From Poecilobothrus nobilitatus (lineage: Eukaryota > Arthropoda > Insecta > Diptera > Dolichopodidae), in the NCBI GenBank assembly GCA_947095535.1, contig OX352772.1, forward strand, positions 144,565,447 through 144,629,446: a DNA stretch of 64,000 nucleotides, read 5' to 3'. Position numbers and translations under genes: made by a program. The notes under the pieces were generated by a model, which saw only the letters and a program-made list of their open reading frames with translations, ran no database searches and was not told the DNA's origin. Shown in pieces: positions 33,736 to 44,835 of this stretch; the first letter of the stretch is position 1; every line of letters begins with the position of its first letter.

Positions 33736-34154
33736 AAAATAAAATTTTTTAAAAGATCAAAATATATAATAAACTATAACAATTAATATCGAAAAGCAAA
33801 TATACGAAATAGAAGTTAGTTTTAGAAAGAATTTATTAAAAAGAAATTATAATTTTGAAAATATGAATAAAATTTTAGTTATTATTGTTACTTAATGCAA
33901 ATTAATAAAATATTAATTAACTGTAAGGGCCTGATAAAATCCTAAAAGGGTTGACTTAAAATTGTTAAATAAATAAATAATAACTTGATCTAAATTAATT
34001 AGAAAAATTTGTATTAGCGTTATATCAGCGGATATTATACATATTAGCGGATTGACAACCATTGTAGTCGTTGTGTATACCCTAAGCATTTTAAAGAATT
34101 GCGTTTTTTTGGTAATGTAATGAGGAATGGAAACGTTTATTCAAGCATAATATA
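33736..34154. other. Non-coding spacer, possible LINE 3' end
   Basis: TGTAAGGGCCTGATAAAATC (about 33,922) followed by TTGTTAAATAAATAAATAATAA resembles the 3' end and simple-repeat tail of a LINE, possibly that of the RT relic just upstream. No gene. Confidence 0.35.
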
Positions 34155-34790
34155 ATGTGATATTTTATCTGTTATTTTTGGAAATGCTTTTTTTTCTTCT
34201 AATACTTTTTATATACTTTCTTTTATATTTTAGTGGATTAGGGCTACTGAGAGTGCCACTTTAAAAAAACGCTCTAAATTCCCTACCTTTAAGGTGATGT
34301 AAAAACGAGAATAATTATAAAATATTTTATTTATAATGTATTATTGATATTAGAAAATGATGTACATTATTATTATAATATTTATTTTATAATAAATTAT
34401 TGATCTCTTAATAAATATAAATTTCAGTTTTATATTTGCTAATTTATTTTCAAAACAAAATTGTTATCAAAATTTGTTTTGTCGACTTTTTTGTTGCCCA
34501 TTTGTATCATAACTGCCTCAAAAAGTTCTTTCAAGGTTTTTTAGTGGTACAGAAAATGGAGGCTTTTTTTTAAAAAGGTATTTTTAAATTAAAATATTAA
34601 ATTATATATCAAAAGACACACTACAGATTGAATTTTACGTCCACCTTTGAACAAATTTAAAAATGTATGGTTTTAATGTATAAGTTATAAGCATTTTAAA
34701 AAGCCTCCTATACAAAGCTCCATAAAAATACGTGTAAATTTTTGTTAATTTTTTACAAAAATTAGTCTTCTAAAACGCTTTTGCTCTCTT
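34155..34790 (+). mobile_element. Element B-like relic
   Basis: Colinear with the right half of element B. TTTTAGTGGATTAGGGCTAC...GTGCCACTTTAAAAA-type sequence (34,232-34,275) matches TTTTAGTTTAAGGCCTAGTC...ATACCACTTTAAAAA (4,027-4,068), followed by the shared CCCTACCT. Its end, CCATAAAAATACGTGTAAAT (about 34,720) then TCTTCTAAAA, matches the end of B. It lies only about 140 bp past the IntS6 stop codon. Confidence 0.6.
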
Positions 34791-34871
34791 CATGTTGTGA
34801 TCACAAAATATTGTAGATGTACGTCCTTTTTATATTTTGAAAATAAAAAAGTAATGCTTTACCAAATCATA

Positions 34872-34877
34872 TTTATT
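34872..34877 (-). promoter_or_regulatory. Poly(A) signal of IntS6
   Basis: AATAAA on the minus strand, about 52 bp past the stop codon. It gives a very short 3' UTR that ends before the B-like relic. Confidence 0.6.
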
Positions 34878-34928
34878 ATAAATAAAGCAGGAAAACACTA
34901 TTTTAACATTCAATAAATTGTACTTCAG

Positions 34929-37718
34929 TCAATATTCTTCTGAATCATTAGTGGTACCTGTTATATAACTCTCCCACCATCCACGAATACACTTAGCCAA
35001 CCTTTTTCTTCGAAACCTTAAAGATTCATATATACACATTTGAATAAATTCAGATTTTGTCTCCAAGTTCCCTTGAATTAATTTTAAATGATCGAGCAAA
35101 TCAGAATAGTTGTGTCCAAGTTTACGAATATCTTTAAATACTATAGTTCTTGTTTTCAAATTTTTCTTCCGTATTGTTTCAAAGTGCTCTGAATTTGTTT
35201 CAATGTCTTCATAATTTTGTAAAATATTTTGTTTTTTTGCTGATTTAGCATCAATATTTTCCATTCTACATTGCTGTAAAATTTTTGATATTTCTTCTGG
35301 ATCATTTATATCATTTTTATTATTTAAATTTAAAATATTAGCTGCTAATAGATTTATTTCGTTTTGGGAGGTTGAATTTTGCAGATTACTATTCTCCGAA
35401 AATTGATTATCAAAATAAAATGTACTGAAAACTGACATTTCTGATATCGAATTTTGAATAGTATGAAAATTGTTACCCAATGGAAGAGACATTGTCGGTA
35501 AACTTACGATTTTAGGGTCACTGATATCAGAATCCCTATCTACTTCACAGCTCGTAAAGCTAGGAGTATGTCCATTTATAGGAATATCCTCGAGTTCTTG
35601 AAATTCAAAAGCCTCTGCTTTCCAATCATTTGATAATATTGAAACATTATCATCTACATCAGATGCTGAAGATCCAAATTTTACTGATTCATTATCTTCA
35701 GACAATCGTTTGAAAACAAAATCTTTTCTTATGGGCCCAGCTTTTCGTTTTCTATTTCTGGCATTAGATTCTTTTTTCAATAAAACGTTTGATGTACTAG
35801 TTTTTATAGGAGCTACTTCTCCTAAATCAGCTTCATCCACCATTACCATATGTTTATCCTTTTTATAAGGATTACCGAACATATGTTGTCGAACATTTGT
35901 TGGTTCTATTTCACGTAATGGACTTTCCTTATTTTTAAGATATTCTTGATAATTTCCCATCTCAGAAATTGGCAAACAGTGTCCTGAATCTTTAATTGTT
36001 AAGTTAAATCCAGCACTAAATGCTTTAACAAAATTATTACTCATTCTGGAGACCTCATCAACTAAATCCCTTCTTGTTATATCAAATGGATTTCTGTAAT
36101 TTTTAGGTGAAATTTGAGGCACTAAAGATGGTACAACTAATGTATAATTATCAAAAGTAACGATTTCATGATGCATTTTATTAAATATTTCTTTCAACAT
36201 TGGATTTCTAATAGGATCGCGACGTAAATTATTAATTATAGCAAGTTTGGTAGTTTCAATTTGCCTATAAGGTGGTTTAATCTGTTTTAAAATTTTATAA
36301 ACTCGTAAACATAAATTTTCTTGATCTTGTTTTGCAGTATTTTTTATTTGTTTTAAATAATTGGCAACATTCGGACTTAAGAAATTATCCATATTTTCTG
36401 GCAACATAAACTGCAACAATGGTGGTGGAACATTTAATGTTCCTAAAGCACGTCGTAAAAACGGACAATAATACTGTGGAAGGGATCTAACATATGCATT
36501 AAATTTGTACATCCATTCATTAGGCGGATTTAAAACAAATTTATGAAATAAATCATATAATAATGGTAACAATACTGGATAGTTATAAGCCAAAACAAAT
36601 AAATATACTTGAGTGAAACTTTGATTCACTTTTAAAAAACCAAAAGGTACTTCCAGAACATGTAATCCATTTGATATAGAAACTGGCCAACATTTATTAA
36701 GTTCCCTTTTTGATAATATTTGCAATGTAAGAGTTGATGGTTCCATTTCATATTTGTCAACAGGAAAATTCCTTAATATTTGCGGCTCATCAATACAAGG
36801 AGAATTTACACGAATTTTAGGATGAGCATCACGTGGAGGTAAAGTGGTAGACTTGGAATCCGGCCAAAATGATTCAGGAAGTGGCCAATATCCCACAGGA
36901 TATGCTTTTTGTGTTGGATTTTTCATAACAAAAATCATTTTTTTCATTGCTTGAAATGATATATCTTGAATTTCACCATCTTTTATATCTTTTGGAACGT
37001 GCGGTTCAAAATGTAAAACCACCCCAGGTTGTATTTTCTGAACCAAACTTTCGATGCATTGATTTAAAATATGTTGAGACTTTATTCTATAAGAGCGTCC
37101 TCCTGTAACTTCACACATTCTTTCAATATGAGAATCATCGTGGGGAACTTTTCCTTCCATTCTGTCATCGTTTTTATTACCGCACATTCTTAAAACAAGT
37201 GCAAAAAAACGTTGATCCCACCTGAATGGTTCCTTCGTAAATTTTGTCCCTGGAACTTGAGAATTCAGAGGAAGAATCATTTCTTGATGTACTCCACTGC
37301 GATAAGAATATTTTCCACCATCGGTTATTGCTATAATTACGGATGATTCTAAGTAAAAAGGACAACGACCTTGACCATATGTATCTATTCCTGACTGCAT
37401 TCTGTTTAGATTTAATAAATCTAAAGCATTTTTTAATGCTTCCCCCATTGATGTTAATCCATTACACTGTAAATTTTTCAATTCATTCATAAAAGTAGCA
37501 TGATTCTCCTTCCAACCCGCTTTAACATTTGCTGGTGGGTCTTCAAACGTTAAAAGCATATACCGATCCCCAAGACAATCCTGAGTTCTTTGTCGATATT
37601 TTAGAAAGATTTCTACAGCACTTTTTGCAATGTCCAAATAATTTTTCTGAACTCCATTTACGTATGCTTTCTGACACATAGACGCTGATGTGTCTACTAA
37701 AAATAATATAATTGTCAT
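34929..37718 (-). CDS. IntS6: Integrator complex subunit 6 (IntS6/DICE1), 929 aa, uninterrupted
   Basis: The protein opens with a von Willebrand factor A domain (about residues 1-230) carrying the metal-site motif DTSAS at residues 9-13, then GDRYMLLTFEDPP, GWKENHATFMNELKNL, TSMGEAL and KEPFRWDQRFFALVL, all hallmarks of IntS6. The central beta-barrel/helical region contains the PVGYWPLPESFWPDSK and YNYPVLLPLLYDLFHKF blocks and MGNYQEYLKNKESPLRE. The C-terminal 65 residues (IRKLGHNYSDLLDHL to RFRRKRLAKCIRGWW) are the IntS6/SAGE1/DDX26B tail domain. Length is near that of vertebrate IntS6. In the nuclear Integrator complex IntS6 helps recruit PP2A, which restrains transcription elongation and aids snRNA 3'-end processing. 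The start codon has A at -3. No introns interrupt it. It is flanked on both sides by transposon relics. Confidence 0.97.
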   Translation of the reverse strand: MTIILFLVDTSASMCQKAYVNGVQKNYLDIAKSAVEIFLKYRQRTQDCLGDRYMLLTFEDPPANVKAGWKENHATFMNELKNLQCNGLTSMGEALKNALDLLNLNRMQSGIDTYGQGRCPFYLESSVIIAITDGGKYSYRSGVHQEMILPLNSQVPGTKFTKEPFRWDQRFFALVLRMCGNKNDDRMEGKVPHDDSHIERMCEVTGGRSYRIKSQHILNQCIESLVQKIQPGVVLHFEPHVPKDIKDGEIQDISFQAMKKMIFVMKNPTQKAYPVGYWPLPESFWPDSKSTTLPPRDAHPKIRVNSPCIDEPQILRNFPVDKYEMEPSTLTLQILSKRELNKCWPVSISNGLHVLEVPFGFLKVNQSFTQVYLFVLAYNYPVLLPLLYDLFHKFVLNPPNEWMYKFNAYVRSLPQYYCPFLRRALGTLNVPPPLLQFMLPENMDNFLSPNVANYLKQIKNTAKQDQENLCLRVYKILKQIKPPYRQIETTKLAIINNLRRDPIRNPMLKEIFNKMHHEIVTFDNYTLVVPSLVPQISPKNYRNPFDITRRDLVDEVSRMSNNFVKAFSAGFNLTIKDSGHCLPISEMGNYQEYLKNKESPLREIEPTNVRQHMFGNPYKKDKHMVMVDEADLGEVAPIKTSTSNVLLKKESNARNRKRKAGPIRKDFVFKRLSEDNESVKFGSSASDVDDNVSILSNDWKAEAFEFQELEDIPINGHTPSFTSCEVDRDSDISDPKIVSLPTMSLPLGNNFHTIQNSISEMSVFSTFYFDNQFSENSNLQNSTSQNEINLLAANILNLNNKNDINDPEEISKILQQCRMENIDAKSAKKQNILQNYEDIETNSEHFETIRKKNLKTRTIVFKDIRKLGHNYSDLLDHLKLIQGNLETKSEFIQMCIYESLRFRRKRLAKCIRGWWESYITGTTNDSEEY

Positions 37719-38310
37719 TTTCTATATTGTTATTGATATTATCTAAAAATTAAAATAAATAACATTATTTAATTTAAAACACAATTATAAATAAAATACT
37801 TCATTCATAACTATTTATCCTAATTATGTTGGAATATTTTATTTTAATATTATCAACTTTTGTTTATCTACTAAAAAATTAAAAAAATTTAAATAACTGT
37901 AACTTCTTAATATTAAGAACACAATGGTTTATGCGCGTGACAATGTAAAATGTCAAAAGCGTATCTATCAAATTTCTTGAGTAAAATTTTTGTTATTAAT
38001 TGAATATGTACATTAGAAACTTTACGAAAAAACGATCGCCTTAAAATATTATTTGCAAATTCAAAAACGTTAAGAGTTATGAGTTATCGAAAATAAAATT
38101 TTTAAAATAAAAATCATATGTGATAAAAAACAAATATGTAAAATAAATAAGAATTTAATCTATGCCGTACACTCTGCAAGTAAGCTTCTGTTAATAATGG
38201 TTCTTTTGGATTACATAGGCAAGACAACATAGCGTCCATTACTATATTAACTTAAATACCTAATAAATTATGTTAATTAACACTTTGCTTATGGCGTTTT
38301 TTTTTCTCAT
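37719..38310. other. IntS6 5' flank
   Basis: AT-rich. No core promoter motif could be assigned with confidence and no upstream exon was seen. Confidence 0.4.
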
Positions 38311-38710
38311 CAGTTCAATGCTCAGAGCAGATGTCGAGCGCGCAGAGCTCATTTTTATCTGAGCTCTGAACGTTCTGAGTTAAAACAGAAACACCCAGAG
38401 CACAAATTGTGAATTTTTATCCAAATAATTTTCTATTACGTCATTATTTTTTATTTTATTTCATTATTTTAAATGAAATAATATAGTTGTAAAAGGAATT
38501 TATTTAAGAAATTAAATAAATCAAAGTTATTTTATGTAAAATTTACTTTAATAAAATTAAAAAAAAAAAATATAAGATAAAATGTTTATCTATGCACGAA
38601 TTTTTTTATAACGTTTTAATTATTTTATTTGTATTTGACGGTTTTTTATTGACAACAAAAAATTTTTAAGAGCTTACAGATCGGGCTCTGAGCACACTCC
38701 GAGTTCTAAA
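38311..38710. repeat. Possible short non-autonomous DNA element
   Basis: A locally GC-rich left end (ATGCTCAGAGCAGATGTCGA, then GCGCAGAGCTC) and a right end (GGGCTCTGAGCACACTCCGA) contain GCTCAGAGC/GCTCTGAGC in inverted orientation about 380 bp apart. The interior is AT-rich and non-coding. No target duplication was confirmed, so this is tentative. Confidence 0.35.
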
Positions 38711-38784
38711 AAGTTATAAAAGAAATGTTACATTAGGTTTCTTTGTTATATGAAAAGTTATTATATTAAGAAACTGAAAAGTTT

Positions 38785-39887
38785 TTATTTATTTTTGAAG
38801 TACAATGTTTGCCATTTGTACTCTGAAAATGATATCTCCCATGGGACCACCTCTTGCGTCTCTACAGTACCTGATTGTTTTATCAAAATTTTAGCTACAT
38901 TCTGGCATAGTTGCGGCTTTATCTCACCAATAACTCGAATAATTTCTGCTTTCAATGTTTCAACGTTTCGAGGATTATAGATGTAGACTTGTCCTTTCAC
39001 AAAGCCCCTGAGAAAGAAGTCTAACGGTGTTAAATCGCAAGATCTTGAAGGCCAATTAACGTCACCGAATCTGGAAATAACACGGTCTGGAAACTTTGTA
39101 TGCAGTAATTGCAATGTTTCCTTGGCTTTATGGCACGTAGCCCCATCTTGTTTAAACCACATGTCCTTAGTATCTATATTTTCCAATTTCGGCCATAAAA
39201 AAGTTGTGATCATGTCGTGATATCTGGTACGTTAACGGTTATGGCTCTTCCAGAATCATTTTCGAAAAACTACGAACCAATCACACCACCAGATCACAGT
39301 CCACATCAAACAGTGACTCTGCGGATGCGTTGGCTTCTCTTGGATCACGCGAGGGTTTTCCTCTAACCAAATACGGCGGTTTGTTTATTAACTTAGCCAC
39401 CGATCTCGAAATGGGCTTCGTCCGAAAAGATGATTTTTTTTGAAAAATCGTCGTTTTGTTCCAGTATCCAATTGGCAAAGTCCCGACCCATAGAATGATC
39501 TTGTGGCAGAAATTCTTGTGTCAATTGAACTTTGTAGGTCTTCAACGCTAAATCTTTGTGCATAATACGTCATGCAGTTGACTCAGAAAGTCCCAATTGT
39601 TATGAACATTGGGAAATTGACATTTTGGCGTCAGCTGTAACACTATCACTCACAGCACCAATATTTTCCTGTGAACCACCGGCACGAGCATACTGATGTC
39701 TTTCTCGATTTTGTACTGCCACAGTTTCTTGAAATTTCCGCACAATATTATTAATTTGTTGCTCAGATGGACAACATAATCGACCATAAACATGGCGTAA
39801 TTTGCGAAATACATTTTTTACAGAACGACCATTTTCATAAAATAATTCAATAATTTTAACACGGTGTTGTAATGTATTCGACTCCAT
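38785..39887 (-). pseudogene. Tc1/mariner-superfamily transposase, DD41D type (rosa/VISITOR-like), broken
   Basis: The start ATG at 39,887 opens MESNTLQHRVKIIELFYEN, a helix-turn-helix with GRSVKNVFRKLRHVYGR. After frameshifts come LTQEFLPQDH and WILEQND-like segments, IIFSDEAHFEIGG (first Asp, about 39,421), then an open frame 39,213-38,785 with WFKQDGATCHKAKETLQLL (second Asp, 39,145-39,147) and CDLTPLDFFLRGFVKGQVY (third Asp, 39,019-39,021). The last two Asp codons are separated by 41 residues, hence DD41D, a spacing known from the medfly rosa group. The enzyme would cut and paste at TA sites. At least two frameshifts and a stop inactivate it; clear inverted ends were not found. Confidence 0.85.
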
Positions 39888-41280
39888 TTTTATAAATGGC
39901 AAACCTTCAACTGTCAAAATGACATATAATTTGGGTGCGTTCAATATTTGAAGTATGATACACAGGCGCCTACTTTTGAAAACTAAATTTGAAAACCCTT
40001 TTTTTATAAATAAGCTGTGTATTGTACTGCGTGTTTTTCTTGTTTTGTGTTTTTCTGTCTTAAGGTATTGAGTCAAAAAAAACATACTTGCATTTTATAA
40101 TTGTATACATTTCGTTCACTCAGCTGTTTATATTTATTAAAATAATGTAAAGCAGTTTTTCATAACCAGTTTTAATTAAGTTTATTATAAAGTCACAAAG
40201 TAAGTGATAATATTCTTAAAAAAGTTAGAAGGAAACTATTTCTGAAGAAACTAAAGCAATACATAATTACGGTTCACTCAGCTGTTTCTCAAAATTGACT
40301 GAAAATATTTTCTTTTTTGCCTATCTAATGCTAATATATCTGTGTTTCTTAGTATTCTTACAATAAGATTGATCGTGAAAACACTTTCAGGGCATTAGAT
40401 GAATTTTATCGGTCAGATATAACACGGTTTAAAATTCGTGGTTAAACTAGTTGGAAAGTTGCAATAATAACAGAAACAAATTTTTATAATATTTTTTTTT
40501 TTTAATTTGAATTTTGAACTAAGTTCGAAATGCGTCGTAAATACATTGTTGTCATTAAATTTTTTTAAAGCTAAAATTCTGAGAATTTTTAAAATAACTT
40601 CGATATTAGTGTTGTTTCAAATGTAAAAAAAAATTTTTTAATTTTATTTTGTTTTCGTATTTAAATGTCGTCATCCAATGAGTTTAAATTACATTAGATT
40701 TCGCAGTGACAAAATTAAAGTGTGGCAACTTTAACTAGAAATCATTATCTTTAACTGAATATTTTTGAAAAGTCCAGTTAAACAAAAATCTAACTGGACT
40801 TTATTTTGCTTTCATATACAACTTAAAATTTTTAACTTGTTTTGAAATTAGCAATTGAAAGTTTTACGAATATAATAAATCTTTTACAATTTCTAAAAAT
40901 TGTAATCTCATTCATAATACTTCTGACTTCTGAGTATACAATATGTTAAGTGTAAACTACCCTTTATATTGCATAGTTTACACTTCATAAAACCCATCTA
41001 CATGTAATTTTTAATTGTCAAAATTGGTCAAATGAATTTTAAGTTAAAAAAACAAAAAAATCAATTAAATGTTAGATAAAGACGTAAAAATTATCAATGG
41101 AAAAATAGTCATTGCAATATAGACATTTAATTTTGTGTTGTGTTTATTTTCTATTATTTGCGTTTCATTTCTTTTCATTGCATTGTGTTTTCAATAATTT
41201 TAAAATAATTTTAAATTATGGAATATGAATCTATTGAAATGAATAATACATACTATGTATTATATCGCCTAATTATTTAA
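39888..41280. other. Transposon flank and AT-rich spacer
   Basis: The first 130 bp upstream of the transposase include CAGGCGCCTAC and may be the element's 5' end. GTTCACTCAGCTGTTT occurs at 40,114 and 40,271, and CACTCAGCTGTTT again reversed at about 51,320, suggesting a short dispersed sequence. Nothing coding recognised. Confidence 0.4.
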
Positions 41281-41935
41281 TAAAAAGAGTGCGCATACTA
41301 CAAAACAAGGCGCTAAGGAGGTTATATAAATTAGATTGGAGAGCAAATGAGCGAGAAATATATGTTGCAACTGAGCAACTGAACATATACAACATCATCG
41401 AACAAGAAAAAGCGAAATATATATTCAGGATAAAAAAGGGCCTTAACAAATCCGCTATTCATATCGCTATTCATTCCGAGATTCACAATTACAACACTAG
41501 AGCAGCATGTCACCTTACTATCCCTCGCACGAGATTAAATTCATGCGTAAAAATTTGCTATCTTCCTCCATAGCAATCTACCGGATAGCATTAAGGGCAT
41601 CTTAACGCTAGAGAAATTCAACAAGGATCTTAAAAAATACCTACACGGTAAGCAGAGGGCGTCTCTAAACTTAGCGTTGTCGTAATGAAACTGGAGGCAA
41701 TATTCAACAGCGAGAAGACAGCAGTGTCTTCTCTGAGCCACAATTATCAACGCGATTTATCAGGGCACCAGTCTCTGGATGACTTGATAATAGTAGCTAG
41801 AATTCGTCCTAACTTTAGTACTAGTCTTTAGGATATTAGTAATTCAATATTTCATAAGTTAAGTTTAGCATTGTTATAAGTTCTTAGTTATTATTTAGAT
41901 GCTGATATTGATACACTAATTTAGTTTGAATCCAT
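41281..41935 (+). mobile_element. LINE 3' fragment (family of the 52-kb LINE)
   Basis: The frame from 41,289 reads ILQNKALRRLYKLDWRANER, IYVATEQLNIYNIIEQEKAK and IHNYNTRAA. This is the C-terminal end of an RT protein, nearly identical to the minus-strand copy at 52,244-52,759. A one-base loss near 41,540 shifts the last part. The 3' UTR (AGGGCACCAGTCTCTGGATG at about 41,761, ending near 41,930) also matches the 52-kb copy. A 5'-truncated insertion. Confidence 0.85.
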
Positions 41936-41999
41936 TAAAATTGGTAGGACAATCATGTTTAAAATTCTTAGAAGTGTTTTCCTGTCTGATACGAATCTG

Positions 42000-42160
42000 A
42001 AGTTAAAAAGTAGTTTTAGAAGATTCAAGCTCTAGTAGCTTTTGCTTTAATTTGCTTAATATGATATTTCCATGTTAATCTGGAGTCGAAAATCATACCT
42101 AAAAACTTATGTTGGTTTACAATTTTAATGCTTTTATTGTTGATACTATATAATTATAGT
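42000..42160 (-). pseudogene. LINE RT fragment (thumb region)
   Basis: The minus strand reads INNKSIKIVNQHKFLGMIFD then SRLTWKYHIKQIKAKATR, the block after the catalytic box in Jockey-type RTs. Too short to assign to a family; it is not from the same LINE as its left neighbour. Confidence 0.65.
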
Positions 42161-42305
42161 AAATGAAACATGGATTTAATCACATGAGACTAAGCACTAT
42201 AATATTCCAGACGACAAGGCAAATTACAATTGCAGAGATAGTAACAGAGGAGGGGTACAACAATATTTCTAAAAAATGGGATAAAATTCAACACAAAATA
42301 CGAGT
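42160..42305 (+). pseudogene. LINE endonuclease fragment
   Basis: Reads VNETWI-SHETKHYNIPDDK and a frame-shifted RGG-VQQYF segment, matching the endonuclease of the minus-strand LINE at about 54,390-54,580 (VNETWIYSHEAKHYNIPEYK). A scrap of the same LINE family. Confidence 0.7.
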
Positions 42306-42450
42306 TGAAAGCTAAAAGTTGTAGGATATGTTTGATATTTTGTAGCAAAAATTCCAAATTTTAAATATGAAATTCGGCATATTTTCGGAAATATTTCAAC
42401 AAAAATTCGTAATAAAAATTTTTAAAAATGGGAATATTTGAAATAAAAAA
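42296..42450 (-). mobile_element. Element B-like scrap, reversed
   Basis: CGAGTTGAAAGCTAAAAG, ATGTTTGATATTTTG and AAAATTCCAAATTTTA match the reverse complement of element B at about 2,525-2,585. Confidence 0.55.
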
Positions 42451-43139
42451 AATATTTTTTTTTAAAATGAAACCTAAAGTATGTATAAGAAGTAATTCCA
42501 CTTACCATGTGATCAAAAAATTTTCCTAGCCTAGCAAAATCTTTATTGAAATTGTAAAAAGTGGAGGGTAATTAAAATTTCGCAGGCAGGTAAAAGGCAA
42601 AAAACTAAAAAAATGATTTGAAGTTCAAACATACTAAAATTCAAGTAAATGGATATTCATTCGGATTTTGGGACGTCAGTATATAAACAAAAAAATTTAA
42701 TTTCAGTTGTTCTCATACCTGATACAATGCAGTATATCTATAGGCCACAGTGCTGAAATTTTTTTTCGACATTTAACGGAACTTTGTCTTTCGTTACCTA
42801 TTCATTTACTATAATCTCATATTTCCATAAATTTATAATCTTACACATTTTCTTGAAAAAATTACAACAATACTTTACATTGTTTAGAGCTTTTATAGAA
42901 AAACATATGCTATTTATCAAATGTGAAAGAAAAGAAAAAAAGATTTTGCATCATTTTGCACATTGTAAAAAGAAAAAGTTTCTTTAATTCTTATTTTAGT
43001 ATGACGGATGTTGAATATCTTGCGCTTTCAAAACTTTTTATAGGGTACAAATGTGGTAATTTGCTTGAAAATTTTTATTTTAAATTTCGTTTTATTTTTT
43101 TTTAAATTTTATTTTGAGTTAAAAAATTTTAAATATATG
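42451..43139. other. AT-rich spacer
   Basis: Two overlapping lysine/phenylalanine-rich open stretches (42,784-43,105) show no resemblance to a known family. Nothing else seen. Confidence 0.4.
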
Positions 43140-43390
43140 TAGGTAGTTGACAAATCAGTATGCCTCTGAAATCGAAATGAATTGTAGAGGGTTGTACTAA
43201 CCAAATAGAACCCAAGTAGAAACAGGTAAATCATTATTCCGATTTTCAAAGAGCAAAAAGTTAGCAGACATTTGGGTGAATGCAATACCTAATTTTAAGA
43301 CATTATTTTCTTATAATTATATTCAACGTGGTGGTTTAGTTTTACCTACTGATTCCGTAAATTTCATATTGTTTCATATTTTTTCAAATT
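43140..43390 (+). pseudogene. THAP-domain relic (P-like)
   Basis: Frames joined by a small shift read IVEGCTNQIEPK, then KSLFRFSKSKKLADIWVNAI and a following GGLVLPTDSVNF segment. The FRFSKSK-L--IWVNAI order is that of a THAP zinc finger's core with its invariant Trp. The C-x-H pair and catalytic core are absent. It probably belongs with the B-like material on either side. Confidence 0.65.
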
Positions 43391-44203
43391 ATAAAACTTA
43401 AAAAATCACAATTTCTGTAAGCTACAAATAAAAGGTATTCTTTGTTCTCTTACATATCAAAGCCTTATTTCAGACGATTTTAATATAAATTTTGGTGTAA
43501 TTTGTGTGCGGTCAATCTTCGTTCAATATTTGCTAAAATTTTTGCTGTATTTTTAAATGTTCTTTTAAACAATCTTTGCAAAAATTTAAATAATAAAATA
43601 AGTATTAATTCAAATTTCAGAAAAATAGCTACATTTACTTAAAAAATAATGTTTCTCGTAGTTTTGTTTTTATTTTTATTTTGATAATTGAATTAAATAG
43701 ACTGATATAAAAAGTACATGAATTATGTATTTAATTTTTTTAAATTTAATTAATTTAATTTTGTGATATATTTTTAATTCTAACTTTAAATATCTAATTT
43801 TAAATATTTTAACTAACTAACTTTAAATATTTAATTTTGTGATATATTTTTAATTCTAACTTTAAATATCTAAATAGTTTATTTTCTAGCTTTATAATTT
43901 ATTAGTGTTTTTTTTAATTGAAGTTGTTTATTATTTTTTATGTTAATTTTAATTTTGTTGTTTGCATTTTTTTGAATTTTGTTTTCATTATTTTAAGTAT
44001 ACTTTATTGTTTACTATATTTTAATTTATCATTTACGATATTTTGGAATTTTGCAAAAATTAATAAAATTTATCATAATAATTTAATTGCAAATATTTCA
44101 CATTTCAAGTTAGAATTACACAAAGCGTTTTAAAGCTTTGAAAGTTCGTCCAATCTTTGTAACTATTACCAGCTATTACCCAATGCGAAAGAAAGATAAA
44201 ACA
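43391..44203. other. AT-rich spacer
   Basis: Contains a duplicated TTTAATTTTGTGATATATTTTTAATTC-type segment (43,755 and 43,832) and an F/L-rich open stretch (43,918-44,133) with no family resemblance. Confidence 0.4.
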
Positions 44204-44835
44204 GATTGTAAATGTATTGTGAGAAAAAACTTCGAAAAATGACATTTCATAAAGATTTTTTTGTTCTTTTCTGTTTTTATTTAAGAAAAATGCCCATTTT
44301 TAACAATTTTCTTTTCCAGTTTTCGATATGAAATATTTACCCAAACATGCCAAATTTTGTATTAAACATATTTTCAGCAAAATAAAAATTTTTAGTTTTT
44401 TTATCTGATTCCATATCGCCGCCATTTAATACATTCAAAAAATAATGAGAGTACACAATTTCAACAATTTTAGTGCACATAACCTAATAATTTAAAAGTT
44501 CATAATAAATTGTACTGCAAATTTGGTAAATATATTTTAGTTCGAACCATAATTATAGTTAATTATAATAAAAAATTATAAAATTTATATAAAAATAAAG
44601 TTTGATGTTTTTTCTTTATGTCAATAAAAAAATTAACTTTCAAAATAGAAACGAATAATACAAAATTTACGCGATGATATAATTTTAAATTTCTCTAAGT
44701 TAGTTTTAAATTTAGTAAAAAAATAGATTTAAAAGACTGGAAATTATATAAAGGTCAAAATAATATTGTTTTATAATATATTTTAATAGAAAATAATCAC
44801 TTTAAATGTGATTTTAAATTTAGAATAATAATTAA
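44204..44835 (+). mobile_element. Element B-like relic, internally deleted
   Basis: Starts AGATTGTAAATGTATTGTGA and follows element B from about 2,357 (ACATTTCATAAAGATTTTTT, CGATATGAAATATTTACCC, GAGAGTACACAATT). It skips the middle, including the THAP fragment, and rejoins near 3,465 (ACGCGATGATATAATTTTAA) before ending at AATAATTAAT. Here the LTR element at 44,836 interrupts it, so the LTR element inserted later. Confidence 0.8.

Noticed and set aside
37177..37365. 62-codon minus-strand frame inside IntS6
   Set aside because: Out-of-frame shadow of the IntS6 coding sequence on the same strand.
34929..37718. IntS6 as a processed retrocopy
   Set aside because: No A-tail or flanking duplication is visible and the frame is fully open. 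It cannot be excluded without a genome search, so it is treated as the genuine gene.
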